Shown piece after piece: positions 5,450 to 5,478 of a stretch of 5,478 bases of DNA. The first letter of the stretch is position 1, and each line of letters opens with the position of its first letter. The stretch lies in assembly GCA_028291305.1 (NCBI GenBank), contig JAQGII010000313.1, positions 1-5,478 of the forward strand. The letters are read 5' to 3'. The DNA is from Caulobacteraceae bacterium (GTDB lineage: Bacteria; Pseudomonadota; Alphaproteobacteria; Caulobacterales; Caulobacteraceae). The position numbers and the translations under genes were made by a program. The notes beneath the pieces were generated by a model. That model had not been told where the DNA came from and did no database searches. It saw only the letters and a list, made by a program, of their open reading frames with translations.

Positions 5450-5478
5450 TCAGCCTTTCTTGGACTTGGCGCCCGCCG
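5450..5478 (-). CDS. 3' end of an unidentified gene upstream of the TPR gene (partial)
   Basis: In the frame ending with TGA at 5452-5450 the minus strand encodes a tail of Ala-Gly-Ala-Lys-Ser-Lys-Lys-Gly. The stop lies 6 bp before the ATG of the TPR gene, the spacing expected inside an operon. A basic, Ala/Gly-rich C-terminus is compatible with many proteins, among them MotB/OmpA-family proteins; a motB followed by a periplasmic partner gene would fit a flagellar neighbourhood, as in rhizobial motB-motC. Nothing in these 29 bases proves any identity, and the existence of the gene rests on the open frame and tight spacing alone. Confidence 0.45.

Overview
The window looks like a chromosomal flagellar locus of a high-GC alphaproteobacterium, most likely of the Caulobacterales (Caulobacter/Phenylobacterium/Brevundimonas type). 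This rests on the FlgB, FlgC, FliE, FliO and FliP sequences, the strong G/C third-position bias, the gene order flgB-flgC-fliE followed by a probable fliQ start, and a CtrA-type sequence (TTAA-N7-TTTAC) in the divergent promoter region. The genus assignment is inference; no marker RNA is present.

Layout. Bases 1-14 hold only the first codons of a minus-strand gene behind a near-perfect Shine-Dalgarno; the MNGA start and the position after fliE suggest fliQ. Bases 15-102 are a regulatory-looking gap with three phased TT(T/A)ACC elements. Bases 103-1301 carry a minus-strand operon flgB-flgC-fliE (proximal rod proteins and the FliE adaptor), with gaps of only 20 and 6 bp. Bases 1302-1400 are the divergent intergenic region with a near-palindromic CtrA-like box. 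Bases 1401-2485 carry the plus-strand pair fliO-fliP, overlapping by TTGA and therefore probably translationally coupled. A 39-bp gap with a small GC-rich hairpin separates fliP from a converging 972-residue minus-strand gene (2525-5443), which encodes an exported protein with an N-terminal beta-rich, AMIN-like region and a long alpha-helical TPR region. Just upstream of it, 5450-5478 is the last part of another minus-strand gene ending in a Lys/Ala/Gly tail.

How they work together. FliO and FliP (with FliQ) belong to the export gate of the flagellar type III secretion system; FliE and the FlgB/FlgC proximal rod are the first structures assembled on and through that gate. Having the rod operon and the gate operon diverge from one short region with a single CtrA-like box fits co-expression of early flagellar components during the cell cycle. 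The large TPR protein has no proven flagellar role; its export signal, domain make-up and position make it the least explained gene here.

I saw no mobile element, CRISPR array, tRNA or rRNA. The flagellar genes are recognisable and ordinary. The points worth following are the regulatory architecture, the fliP start and the large periplasmic TPR protein.
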